From an uncultured bacterium (GTDB taxonomy: Bacteria; Verrucomicrobiota; Kiritimatiellia; PWTM01), in the NCBI GenBank assembly GCA_937139365.1, contig CAKZPT010000088.1:1-43269 (forward strand): 43,269 bases of DNA. The letters run 5' to 3'. The position numbers and the translations under genes were made by a program. Under the pieces are notes generated by a model. That model worked only from the letters and a program-made list of their open reading frames with translations, was not told the DNA's origin and searched no databases. Below, one piece after another: positions 7,781 to 16,183 of the stretch (position 1 is the stretch's first letter; the number at the start of each line of letters is the position of its first letter).

Positions 7781-8945
7781 GTCCCCCGTCGTGCCGGCCC
7801 TGCTGCGCCGGTTCAACGTCCGCCAGGTGTTGGAGATCCTCCAGCGTCAGGGCCCCTGCACCCGCGCCGACCTCACCCGCTGTACCCGCATCAGCGCGCC
7901 GACGATGTCGAAGCTCGTCGAGGCGCTGGTGCGCCAGGGCGTCCTCGAGCGCACGCGAAAACGCCGCCACACCGGCGGTCGGCCGGCGGTGGTGTTCCAG
8001 TTCGCCCGCGGTCGCGGCGGCGTCGCGGGCATCGTGCTCGACATCCGCGAGATCGTCCTCACGGCGGCCGGGCTGGACGGCCGCCCGGACCCCGCGCACG
8101 TGCGGCGCATCCCGACGCCCCGCTCCTTCGATCTGCTGGTCGAGACCGTCGCCGACGAGTTCCGCCGCTTCTGGCCCCCTGCGCTCGGCCCGTGCCGGGG
8201 CGTTGGAATGACCCTCCCCGGTCTCATCGACCGCCGCAGCGGGCTGGTGCGGTTCTCCCCCAACCTGCATTTCCTCGACAGCCGCAACCCCGCCGAGGCC
8301 CTCTCCCGCCGCCTCGGCATCGCCGTAGCGGCGTTTCAGGAGGAACACGCCTTGGCCCTCGCCGCGCGCCGGTTCGGCGCCGCCCGTGACCTCTCCGACT
8401 TCGCCCTCATCGACATCAGCGCCGGCTTCGGAATGGGCGTCGTCAGCGCCGGCCGCTTCATCGAAGGCGCCCGCGGATTCGCTGGAGAGATCGGCCACCT
8501 GCGCGTTCGGCCCGAGGGCCCGCCGTGCAGCTGCGGCAACCGCGGATGCCTCGAAACCGTCGCCTCGGACACCGCGCTGGCCGCCGCCGTCTCCGCCCGC
8601 GAGGGGCGGACGATGACGATGGACGAGATCATCGCCGAGGTCCGCGCCGGCCGGCTGCGCCTCGAGGGCCTGCTGGAGGACGTGCTCGAACACCTCGCCT
8701 TCGCCGTCTCCGTCGTCGTCAATATCTTCAACCCCGAGGCGGTGCTGCTGCACGGCCGGTTGTTTGAGATCGAGGACAACCTCCTCAATCGGTTGGCCGA
8801 GCGGGCCCGCCGGATGGCGCTGGCCCCGTCGATGGAACAATGCCGGATCGTCTACGCCGACGCCGACAAACCCCTCGGCGCCATCGCGGGCATCCTCGAG
8901 CGCGTCTACGACGGCATTGGTCCCCGGGCCTTGCGCGCGGTGTGA
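7764..8945 (+). CDS. ROK-family transcriptional regulator
   Basis: This 393-residue protein has an N-terminal winged helix-turn-helix (about residues 20-70, with TRADLTRCTRIS and MSKLVEALVRQG as helix-turn-helix) fused to a ROK sugar-binding domain. The ROK zinc site is complete: EIGH with His245 and CSCGNRGC with Cys255, Cys257 and Cys262. The kinase ENDAN motif is replaced by a Glu-rich FQEEHA block, so it is a sugar-sensing regulator rather than a kinase. It overlaps the 3' end of araD and is transcribed with the arabinose genes. Autoregulation of this operon, possibly through the near-palindrome at 5300-5314, is an inference. Likely ligand is arabinose or a phosphorylated derivative. Confidence 0.88.
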   Translation: MTSPAKSPVVPALLRRFNVRQVLEILQRQGPCTRADLTRCTRISAPTMSKLVEALVRQGVLERTRKRRHTGGRPAVVFQFARGRGGVAGIVLDIREIVLTAAGLDGRPDPAHVRRIPTPRSFDLLVETVADEFRRFWPPALGPCRGVGMTLPGLIDRRSGLVRFSPNLHFLDSRNPAEALSRRLGIAVAAFQEEHALALAARRFGAARDLSDFALIDISAGFGMGVVSAGRFIEGARGFAGEIGHLRVRPEGPPCSCGNRGCLETVASDTALAAAVSAREGRTMTMDEIIAEVRAGRLRLEGLLEDVLEHLAFAVSVVVNIFNPEAVLLHGRLFEIEDNLLNRLAERARRMALAPSMEQCRIVYADADKPLGAIAGILERVYDGIGPRALRAV

Positions 8946-9001
8946 TCCCCGGTCGGCGCGGGCGAGACGCCGGCCGCGCCGAGGGCGGCGGGCAGGGGGC
9001 G

Positions 9002-9602
9002 TCAACGCGGAGGGCAACAAACCCGGATGTTGCGGAACTCCACCGTCATCCGCATGCCTTCGTGCACCTGCAGCCCGATCGGCCCCGTCGCGGTATGGAC
9101 GGCGTTGGTGTAGGCCGAGACCTCCCGACCGTTGATCTGGATGCGGAACGAGGGGCTGCGCCTCGAGGTGCACCAGGTTCCAGTCATTGCTACGCCACGC
9201 CTCCACCACGCCCTTCGCCCGTCCCTCCTCCGGGTAGCCGCGAAGGTAGAACGAGCCGGTCATGTCCCGCCGCAGGCTGACGGAGACGCCAAGCTAGACC
9301 TGGATCGGCGGACTGCGCAGGAAGATTCCGCTGTCCACGTCCCCGGTCCAGCGCGCTTCCAGCTCGAGCTCCAGGTCCCCGAACTCGCGCTCCGTGAACG
9401 ACACGTGTCCCTTCATCTCCGGACCGGACGCGCCGACGAACACGCCGTTGGACACCGTCCAGAACGGATAAAGATCCGGCGCCCGCCAACCCGTCAGATC
9501 GCGGCCGTTGAACAACGCCTCCCATTCGGCCGGCCCGGCCGTCGCCGCCCCGACGCCGGCGATCCCCATGCCGATGGCCAAAAACGCCCATGTGAGTGCC
9601 AT
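9002..9602 (-). pseudogene. DUF1080 (3-keto-disaccharide hydrolase-like) protein with in-frame TAG and a frameshift
   Basis: The start is normal: a signal peptide (residues 1-22), then WEALFNGRDLTGW and DSGIFLRSPPIQV, which are typical of DUF1080 concanavalin-like proteins that cleave modified disaccharides. An in-frame TAG at 9294-9296 replaces what family alignments suggest is Gln (IQVxLGVSVS). The same frame continues convincingly through RRDMTGSFYLRG. A one-base frame change near 9160 (the GAGGCGCAGCCCC stretch) is then needed to reach INGREV and VEFRNIRV. Apart from these two lesions the protein is full length at about 200 residues. Two independent lesions favour a real pseudogene. Convergent with the ROK gene. 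Confidence 0.8.
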
Positions 9603-9750
9603 GGTCCAATCCTCCAGTGTTTGCCTTCAAACCCCTGTCGGGCGCTTCGACCGTCCGCGTGCCCCTTTCCGCCTACTCCGGCTGCGCCTGTCGTCTGGCA
9701 TGCCGCCGCGCCCTCCCGCCCCGCGGCAGATGCCGGGGCGGCCCGGCGCC

Positions 9751-10107
9751 CTACGGTCGTTCCTTACCGTGCAGGTATTTGATGACCTCGATGTTCTCCA
9801 TCGTGACCAGCCCGCCGGACTGCGCCGACTCGAAGAGGTCGTGGAGCACCGGAAGGAACCGGTGGATCTTCTCTTCTTCGTCGGCGATTTCGACGATGAC
9901 GGGCAAGTCGGTGGAGAGGTCGAGAATCTTTGAGGTCCGGATGCGGCTGGTCGGTCCGAATCCCATGATGCCCCGCCACACCGTCGCGCCCGCCATTCCG
10001 AGCCGGCGAGCCTCCCGGACAATGGCTTCGTAGAGGGCGGTGTGCTTCACCCGGTCGCCTTCGCCCAGGAAGATCCGAAGCAGCTTCGCGTCGGCCTTCA
10101 GCTCCAC
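9751..10107 (-). CDS. DUF190 family protein (PII-like fold), partner of CrcB
   Basis: This is a 118-residue cytosolic protein. Family markers are LLRIFLGEGDR near the start, GATVWRGIMGFG at about residue 38, VIVEIADEEEKI at about 70 and a C-terminal VEVIKY-like strand. DUF190 proteins are found next to crcB in many bacteria and are thought to accompany fluoride export, though their exact role is unsettled. The GTG start at 10107 is supported by GGAGGTGG just upstream and overlaps the end of crcB by 10 bases, so the pair is translationally coupled. Confidence 0.82.
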   Translation of the reverse strand: MELKADAKLLRIFLGEGDRVKHTALYEAIVREARRLGMAGATVWRGIMGFGPTSRIRTSKILDLSTDLPVIVEIADEEEKIHRFLPVLHDLFESAQSGGLVTMENIEVIKYLHGKERP

Positions 10108-10505
10108 GGTCCACCTCCGATCCTGGCGAGCGCACGCACGGCTGCGATCCCGGCCACGAACGCGGACAGCGAAAGCACAAAAGTTCCGACGGCGTACAGC
10201 GAGGCGTGCAAGAGTTCCCCGGTGCGCAGCATTGCGGCGGTCTCGTAGATCATCGAGGACATCGTCGTGAACCCGCCGCAGAAGCCGGTGGCCAGCGCCA
10301 AACGCGCGGCCGGCGGGATGCCGCCGCGATCGGACAGCCCGGCGATCACGCCCACGAGAAAACATCCCAGCGCGTTGGCCGTCAAGGTGCCGACCGGCCA
10401 ACCGACCGGCCATCGCTGCGACGCCGTGCTCAACCCGTAACGGGCCAGCGACCCGGCAAAACCGCCGAGCCCGACCCACAACGATAGAATCCATCCGCTG
10501 GTCAC
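10098..10505 (-). CDS. crcB: CrcB-family fluoride channel
   Basis: This is a 135-residue protein with four predicted membrane helices. It forms dual-topology dimers in the inner membrane that export fluoride. Family landmarks are GGFAGSLARY at about 14-23, TANALGCFLVG at about 42-52 with the conserved Asn44, and GFCGGFTTMSS at about 74-84. The last differs from the common TTFS by Met for Phe. The start is GTG at 10505 with AAAGGG upstream. It is first in the crcB-DUF190 pair and diverges from the DUF6807 gene. No fluoride riboswitch could be recognised in the 190-base leader. Confidence 0.88.
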   Translation of the reverse strand: MTSGWILSLWVGLGGFAGSLARYGLSTASQRWPVGWPVGTLTANALGCFLVGVIAGLSDRGGIPPAARLALATGFCGGFTTMSSMIYETAAMLRTGELLHASLYAVGTFVLSLSAFVAGIAAVRALARIGGGPWS

Positions 10506-10695
10506 GCCGCCCTTTCAATTCACCGACGAACGATGCCTCCGCCGGACACCCGGATGCAGGAGAAGCCCGTGGAGGATGCGTCTGCTGTTCCTATCACGCG
10601 GCCCCGGCCCCGTAAAGCTACCGCGCGGCGGGCCCCTCCACGGCCACCGTACCGGAATCTGCGCCCCACACCGTCGTATGTTAATCTCCGACCGC

Positions 10696-11659
10696 ATGAG
10701 CCCTGCGCCCCGAGCTCCCGCCGGCGCGCTGGCGGTCGCCATGCTTGCGACGACGCCGGCCGTGGCCGGCGCCGCCGCAGATGGAGGCGGTCCCGCTACC
10801 GTACGACCAGGTCGCCTTCCGGCGGGACGGCGTCGAGCTGGCGCGCGCCCATTTCGGCCCCGGGCTGAAGCGGCCGTTCGTGTTCCCGGTGATCGGGCCG
10901 GCCGGACGCGAGCTGACCCGGATGGGGCATCCGCACGGTCCGGCCGGCCATGCGCACCACGATTCCGTTTGGATTGCGCATCAGGACGTGGCCGGCGTGA
11001 ACTTTTGGGAAAACTCCGGCATGGCCCGGATCGCGCCTCGCCGCGTCCTGCGCATCGAGGACGACGAAGGACGGTGCGCCCTGACGGCGGACCACGAGTG
11101 GCTCGACCCGACTGGCGTCGCCTGGGTGCGCGAGCGGCGCCGCATCGAGGTCGCCTCCGGCCGCGGCCTGGAGTGGCGGATGACGTTCGATCTCCGCCTC
11201 GAGCCGGCCCCTCCCGCCTCGAATGTCGTGTTCGGCGCCACGCCGTTCGGGTTGATCGGGGTGCGCATGGCCAAAAGCATCGGCGTGCGCGACGGAGGAG
11301 GGACGATCCGCAATTCCGAAGGCGGCGTGAACGAAGCCGGATGCTTCCGAAAGCCGGCCCGTTGGGTGGACTACTCGGGGCCGGTCGCGCCCGGCGCGAC
11401 CAACGGCATCGCGCTCTTCGATCATCCCACGAATCCGCGCCATCCGAGTCCCTTTCACGTCCGCGACGACGGCTGGATGGGCGTCTGCCTGACGCTGTCC
11501 GGCCCGCTGACTGTGTCGAATCAAGCGCCATTGCATCTGAGGTACGGGCTCTGGATTCACGATGGGCTGCCGCCGGTGGAGGCCATCGAGGCTGAGTGGC
11601 GCCGGTTCGCCGCCGAACCTCTTCCCCCCGACGACCCGGCGGGGCGGCCGCGACGGTGA
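10696..11659 (+). pseudogene. DUF6807 (PmoA-like) exported protein, frameshifted just after the signal peptide
   Basis: From ATG 10696 a classical signal peptide (Ala-rich, ending near AVAGAAAD) is encoded in frame 1. The mature protein, starting around VPLPYDQVAF, is in frame 2. One extra base (or two missing) between about 10765 and 10795 separates them. The mature part is intact to TGA at 11659. It carries the family's histidine cluster GHAHHDSVWIAHQDV and GVNFWEN, and a C-terminal YGLWIHDG block. Despite the PmoA name, these proteins are secreted beta-sandwich proteins of planctomycete-type glycan loci with unproven activity. A start inside the second frame (ATG 10781) would give an unexported protein, which is less likely. 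Lies 50 bases before the beta-helix gene and probably shares its transcript. Confidence 0.72.
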
Positions 11660-11709
11660 ACGGCGTCGAACGCATGTCTCGCCGTCCAAGGATTGGAGGA
11701 ACGGGGCAA

Positions 11710-14061
11710 GTGAACTTCCAAGGTTTGGAATTCGTCATCGCGGCGGCGGTCGTCGCAGGGGCGGCGGCCGCGGCGGATGTCTGGTACGTCTCGCCGACCG
11801 GGGACGACGCGGCCGACGGCGGCCGCGAGCGGCCGTTTGCGACCCTCGAACGCGCGCGCGACGCGGCGCGCGACGCGGCCGACGTCGATCCCGCCCGCCC
11901 GCGCCGCATCGTCGTGCTGCCGGGCGACCATCACCTCGACGCGACGTTGACGCTCGACGCGCGCGACAGCGGCCTCGCGATCGAAGCGGCGCCGGGCGCG
12001 CGCCCGACCCTCCTGGGCGGCCCACGCCTCGCCGGCTGGAGGATCGAGTCGAATGGCTGGTGGAGCCACGACCTACCCGCCGGCGGGACGAATGGCTGGG
12101 ACCTGCGGGCGCTCGTCGTCGGCGACCGTCTCGCCGAACGCTCGCGCTGGCCAGCCGAGGGCGTGCTGAGGCACCGAGCGCAGTTTCCGGTCCGATGGCT
12201 GAGCAGCGTCGGCGGCGGATGGGAGCGCCCGCCGACGACGGCGGAGCGATCGACGATGCCGGTCGACCCGACCGACCTGCCGCCGGGTTTCGAGCCGCGC
12301 AACGCGGAGGTCCGGGTGTACCACATGTGGGACGAGTCGCTGGTCGGAGTCGCGGGCTGGGAGGCAGCCAGCGGGACGCTGACGCTCTCGCCGCCGCCGC
12401 GGTCACCGCCCGGCGCCTTTGGCGTGAAGAAGTACGTGGTCTTCAACCTGCGCGAGGGCATGACGCGGCCGGGGCAGTGGTACCACGACCGGGCCGCCGG
12501 CCGGCTGTTCTACTGGCCGCGCCCCGACGAGACCCCCGGCGGGGTCCGTCTCGTCGCGCCGCGGCTGGGGACCTTGGTCCGCGTCGCCGGGGCGGAGACC
12601 TCGCCGGCGCGACGCATCTCGCTGCGCGGCCTGGCGTTCGCCGCCACCACGACCCCGTTGACGCCCAGCGGGTTCGGCGCCAACGCCTTCGCCGGGGCGA
12701 TCGAACTCCGCCATGCCCACGAGTGCGCCATCGAGGATGTGCACGTCTTTGGCGTCGCCGGCCAGGCGATCGTCGCCCTGCGCGTGGAGACGCTGACGGT
12801 CTCGCGCTGCGTCCTGCGCGACGTCGGCGCCTGCGGCATCCGGGCCGAGGGCGCCGCCTCCCGGATCGAGGACAACCGCGTGATGCGCGTCGGCCGGCTG
12901 TATCCCTCTGCGGTGGCGATCAGCGTGTCGCATACCCCCTCCAATGGCCGGACGAACGGATTCCAGGTGGCGCGCAACGAGATCGCCGATGCCCCCTACA
13001 CCGGCGTCATCGGCGGCGGCCATGGTCACGTGTTCGAACGCAACCACATCTCGCGGGTCATGCTGGAGCTCCAGGATGGCGGGGCGATCTACGGCGGCAT
13101 GCGCGGCTGTGTGCTCCGAGAGAACGTCGTACAGGATGTCGTCAAGATGGGCGAGGGCTACGGCGTGTCGGCCTACTACCTCGACGAGGGCGCGCGGGAC
13201 TGCGTCGTCGAGCGCAACGTCTCGGCGAACGTCGAACGCCCCGTGCACCTTCACATGGCCAGCCGGATCGTTCTTCGCGACAACGTCTTCATCGCCGCCA
13301 GTAATCTCACGCTGTCCTTTCCGAGATCGGCGTGGGTCACGGCGGCGAACAACCTCGTCGTCGCGCCGGGCGGCGTGGCGGTCGCCCACCCCAACGCGAT
13401 CCGCGTCTGGACGAACAACACGTTGTTCCTCGGCACGCCTACGGGCATGGTCGTTGCAGCGGAGCTGCCGCCGGCCACGCCGCCACCACGTCGCGCCGCG
13501 CCCTTCGAGGCGCCTGCGGTAACCGCGCCGCCGGCGGTGGACGGACGGATCGCTCCGGACGAGTGGCCGGGGACCTGGATCGGGCTGGACCGCGACCCCG
13601 CCGGCTGGATGGCGCCGGGCGCGCCGGCGTTCGTCCGCTTCGCATGGGACGAGCGTCATCTCTACGCCGCCATCCAGGTCGCCGCGTTCGATGCCGGCGG
13701 CATCCGCACCGGCCGGGTCTGGGGCGTGGACGACGGCGTGGAGCTGCGCCTCGATGGCGGGGGTGGCGTTCGTGTCGCGCGTGTGTTCGCCGGCGGCGCC
13801 GTTTTGTTCGATCCCGTCCCGGCCGACGGCGTTCAGTCCGTCCGGTGCGCCGCCCTCGTATTCGGAAAGGACAGGGGCGGCTGGCGCGCCGAATGGGCGA
13901 TCCCCTTCGAAGCCCTCGGCGGTCGTCCCGATCCCGGCCAGCCGCTGCGCATCGGCGTTGCCGTCTACCGCTCGGAGGACGACACGTGGCGGACGCTCCA
14001 CGGCGGGCCTGCGGCCAGTGACGGCGACGCCCCGCCGGATCTGCTACTGCTCAAGCCGTAG
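11710..14061 (+). CDS. Secreted right-handed parallel beta-helix protein with C-terminal CBM9-like domain
   Basis: This 783-residue protein is one of the few intact glycan genes here. A signal peptide (about 1-20) is followed by the N-terminal block VSPTGDD...RPFATLERARDA, seen in GH120/GH141-type and related beta-helix enzymes. A long parallel beta-helix (about 280-585) follows, with repeated short strands such as CAIEDVHVF, RIEDNRVMRV and HVFERNHIS. From about 600 there is a CBM9/DOMON-like beta-sandwich opening with AVDGRIAPDEWPG, suggesting sugar or polysaccharide binding. Catalytic residues cannot be assigned with confidence. The GTG at 11710 was chosen because GGAGGAACGGGGCAA precedes it and the signal peptide begins there; an ATG at 11674 is an alternative. 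Its last 18 bases overlap the convergent esterase gene. A second, damaged relative lies at 38177-40078. Confidence 0.75.
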   Translation: MNFQGLEFVIAAAVVAGAAAAADVWYVSPTGDDAADGGRERPFATLERARDAARDAADVDPARPRRIVVLPGDHHLDATLTLDARDSGLAIEAAPGARPTLLGGPRLAGWRIESNGWWSHDLPAGGTNGWDLRALVVGDRLAERSRWPAEGVLRHRAQFPVRWLSSVGGGWERPPTTAERSTMPVDPTDLPPGFEPRNAEVRVYHMWDESLVGVAGWEAASGTLTLSPPPRSPPGAFGVKKYVVFNLREGMTRPGQWYHDRAAGRLFYWPRPDETPGGVRLVAPRLGTLVRVAGAETSPARRISLRGLAFAATTTPLTPSGFGANAFAGAIELRHAHECAIEDVHVFGVAGQAIVALRVETLTVSRCVLRDVGACGIRAEGAASRIEDNRVMRVGRLYPSAVAISVSHTPSNGRTNGFQVARNEIADAPYTGVIGGGHGHVFERNHISRVMLELQDGGAIYGGMRGCVLRENVVQDVVKMGEGYGVSAYYLDEGARDCVVERNVSANVERPVHLHMASRIVLRDNVFIAASNLTLSFPRSAWVTAANNLVVAPGGVAVAHPNAIRVWTNNTLFLGTPTGMVVAAELPPATPPPRRAAPFEAPAVTAPPAVDGRIAPDEWPGTWIGLDRDPAGWMAPGAPAFVRFAWDERHLYAAIQVAAFDAGGIRTGRVWGVDDGVELRLDGGGGVRVARVFAGGAVLFDPVPADGVQSVRCAALVFGKDRGGWRAEWAIPFEALGGRPDPGQPLRIGVAVYRSEDDTWRTLHGGPAASDGDAPPDLLLLKP

Positions 14062-15252
14062 CCGCCGCAACGGCCGTTCGCCCCCCGGCGGTCCCACCCG
14101 TGGATCGGCGACCACGGCGTTCAACGCCCGGTCGGTCACCCCGTCCTGTTCGCCGAGCAGGTGGCGGCCGAGAAACCGGCGGACGATGTCTCGGACCTCG
14201 GGCGGAAAGCCCTGTCCGTGGCCGCCGCCCTCCACCGTGATCAACGCCGACGGGACGCCTGCCTTTTTCAGGGCCGCATGAATGGCCTCCGCCTGCCCGA
14301 ACGGAACGAGGTGATCCTTGGTGCCATGCACGTGCAGGAAGGGGGGATCGTCCCGGCTGACGTAAGAGATCGGGCTGGCGGCGCGCGCCTTGTCCTTGAG
14401 CTCCTGCACGGCTCCGCCGATCAGTCTCGACTCGGGCGAATCAGGGGAGTCGTGCTGGATGGCCGTTTCCGGACCCGACATCGCGCCCATGGTCAGCAGG
14501 TCGGCCGGCCCGAAGAAGTTGACCACGCAGGTCACGCGGGACGAACCGTTCGTATGGGAGCCGAGGGTGCCCTCCAGCTCCGGCACATCGCCGGCGGTGC
14601 CCAGCAGCAGAACGAGATGCCCGCCGGCGGATGCTCCCCACGCGGCGATCCGGTCGGCGTCGAGGCCATAGTGCGCAGCGTGGGCGCGAATCCACCGGAT
14701 GGCGGCCTTGCAGTCATGGATCTGGGCCGGGAACACCGCCTCGTCGCTGAGGCGGTAGCCGATCCCGGCCCCGGCGAACTCGCCCGACGCGACCAGGTCC
14801 GCGAGCTGACGTCGGGCGGCGGTCTTGCTGTCCCCCCGCCACGCGCCGCCATGGATGAAGACGACCACGGGCAGAGGCGAGCGTTTGGGAGACACCGGCA
14901 ACAGCAGGTCGAGTTTCTGGCGCGGGTTATCGGTACCCGCGTACGGCAGATCGGCCTCGAGCCGCACGCCCGGCGGCAGGGCAGCGGGCGAGACCACCCC
15001 GCCGGCCGGTCGTCGCTGCGCCGCCCCCTCGCGGAAGCGGCGCAGGGCCGCCGTGTGTTCCTCCTCCGAGACCGCACCGTCGCCGTCGCGGTCCAGCCGG
15101 TCGAAGTCCGACCGCGCCCGTTCGGGCAGCTCGTCGCGGGTCAGGCGGCCGTTTCCATCGCGGTCCAGACGCCGGAACATCGCCGCGGGGTTCGGCAGCT
15201 GGGCCGAAGCCGCCAGCGCCGTCAACACCCAACACCACCCTGCGATTCTCAT
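14044..15252 (-). CDS. Secreted alpha/beta-hydrolase (BD-FAE/carboxylesterase type) with N-terminal EF-hand pair
   Basis: This is a 402-residue protein. After a signal peptide (1-17) come two EF-hand loops (DRDGNGRLTRDE at about 30 and DRDGDGAVSEEE at about 54), which should bind calcium. The hydrolase domain shows the oxyanion motif HGGAW (134-138), the nucleophile elbow GASAG with Ser208, an Asp in HGTKDHLVP and a His in GGGHGQGF. Relatives deacetylate or deacylate hemicellulose and pectin side chains, or act on small esters. The ATG at 15252 follows GGAGGAGAG. It converges with and overlaps the beta-helix gene by 18 bases, without room for a terminator. The EF-hand fusion recurs in the sulfatase at 20989-22537. 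Confidence 0.85.
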   Translation of the reverse strand: MRIAGWCWVLTALAASAQLPNPAAMFRRLDRDGNGRLTRDELPERARSDFDRLDRDGDGAVSEEEHTAALRRFREGAAQRRPAGGVVSPAALPPGVRLEADLPYAGTDNPRQKLDLLLPVSPKRSPLPVVVFIHGGAWRGDSKTAARRQLADLVASGEFAGAGIGYRLSDEAVFPAQIHDCKAAIRWIRAHAAHYGLDADRIAAWGASAGGHLVLLLGTAGDVPELEGTLGSHTNGSSRVTCVVNFFGPADLLTMGAMSGPETAIQHDSPDSPESRLIGGAVQELKDKARAASPISYVSRDDPPFLHVHGTKDHLVPFGQAEAIHAALKKAGVPSALITVEGGGHGQGFPPEVRDIVRRFLGRHLLGEQDGVTDRALNAVVADPRVGPPGGERPLRRLRLEQ

Positions 15253-15347
15253 GTCGGCTCTCCTCCATCTGCCCCTTAATCAGCGGAGCCTGTCCGGTAA
15301 ACGCGCCCGGGGACCCGCTTATTGCCCGACATGAACCGTCGCCGACC

Positions 15348-16094
15348 TCATGGCCAAAGCCAGGCCTGTGCGGTCGCGATGCTGCCGTGGTAGAAACAGG
15401 TGCCCCATCCGACGGTCATCACCGACGCGCCATACAAGGCGTGTTCCGCCGCCGAGGCCCACATCGAGCCCGTGGTGCGGTACGTGCGGACGAACAACGC
15501 GCCGCCCGCCAGGGACAGCAACGGCGCCACCGGATTGAGGAAGACCACGTGCGCCAGCCCGAATGCGAGGGCGGCCAGCGCATCCAGCCGCCGGTCGTCG
15601 AGCAGACCGGCATAGCGATGCAGGAAAAAAACCCGGTAGACGAGGGTCTGGGGCACGACGGAAAGAAACGGATACAGAACCATCACCGCCGCCCATAATG
15701 CAAGGCTGCGGCGGGGCAGCGCCCACAGCCGGTCCGGGGCGGCCGCAACCAGCACGGCCCCCAGCGCCGCGGTTGCCACAGCCCACCGCGCCAGCCGCCC
15801 CACCCAACGTCCATCCGCGACGCGACGTAGGCTCAGAACGGAGCGGTCGAACGATGGATCCCGAACCAGAGCCACCGCAACCGCGACCGTCCCCGCCCAC
15901 AACACCGGCAATATCGCGCGGCCGGGGCGCAGCCAAACAAGCAAGAGGGGAAGAAAAACAAAAATGCCCAATAGTTCCGCCCAGCGGCGTCCCGCCGCTG
16001 ACGCCACCGGCAGGGTTCCGGCCGGAAGTGCCGCATTCGTCCGGATGTACCCCGCCCGCGTCCCCGGTTCCTCGTCCACCTCGGGATGCGGCAT
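15348..16094 (-). CDS. CPBP-family (CAAX protease/Abi-like) integral membrane protein with altered motif 1
   Basis: This protein has about 248 residues and six or more hydrophobic helices. It matches the CPBP subgroup with motif 1 of the PQExxYR type, FALAH-type motif 2 and HALYG-type motif 3. Here motif 2 (FGLAHVVF) and motif 3 (EHALYGAS) are present, but motif 1 reads PQTLVYR, so the expected catalytic Glu is Thr. The protein may be a non-proteolytic relative, or this may be a substitution error. It starts 14 bases downstream of a tRNA-Ala gene on the same strand, with no obvious Shine-Dalgarno, so it may be expressed from the tRNA transcript; the ATG at 16094 is a best guess. Confidence 0.65.
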   Translation of the reverse strand: MPHPEVDEEPGTRAGYIRTNAALPAGTLPVASAAGRRWAELLGIFVFLPLLLVWLRPGRAILPVLWAGTVAVAVALVRDPSFDRSVLSLRRVADGRWVGRLARWAVATAALGAVLVAAAPDRLWALPRRSLALWAAVMVLYPFLSVVPQTLVYRVFFLHRYAGLLDDRRLDALAALAFGLAHVVFLNPVAPLLSLAGGALFVRTYRTTGSMWASAAEHALYGASVMTVGWGTCFYHGSIATAQAWLWP

Positions 16095-16107
16095 CGGGCA
16101 ATTCGGC

Positions 16108-16183
16108 TGGTGGAGCGGATGGGAGTTGAACCCACGACCTCCAGAGTGCGATTCTGGCGCTCTCCCAACTGAGCTACCGCCCC
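16108..16183 (-). tRNA. tRNA-Ala (anticodon CGC)
   Basis: Read on the minus strand, the 76 bases fold into a complete cloverleaf. The acceptor stem is GGGGCGG/CCGCTCC with the G3-U70 pair that marks alanine tRNAs. The D arm is GCTC...GAGC, the anticodon stem CCAGA/TCTGG with loop ATCGCAC (anticodon CGC, reading GCG), and the T arm GTGGG/CCCAT with TTCAACT. The CCA end is encoded. A CGC anticodon fits the GC-rich codon use. Confidence 0.96.

Noticed and set aside
10506-10695. Fluoride (crcB-motif) riboswitch in the leader of crcB
   Set aside because: The leader was read on the minus strand and the conserved pseudoknot core could not be identified.
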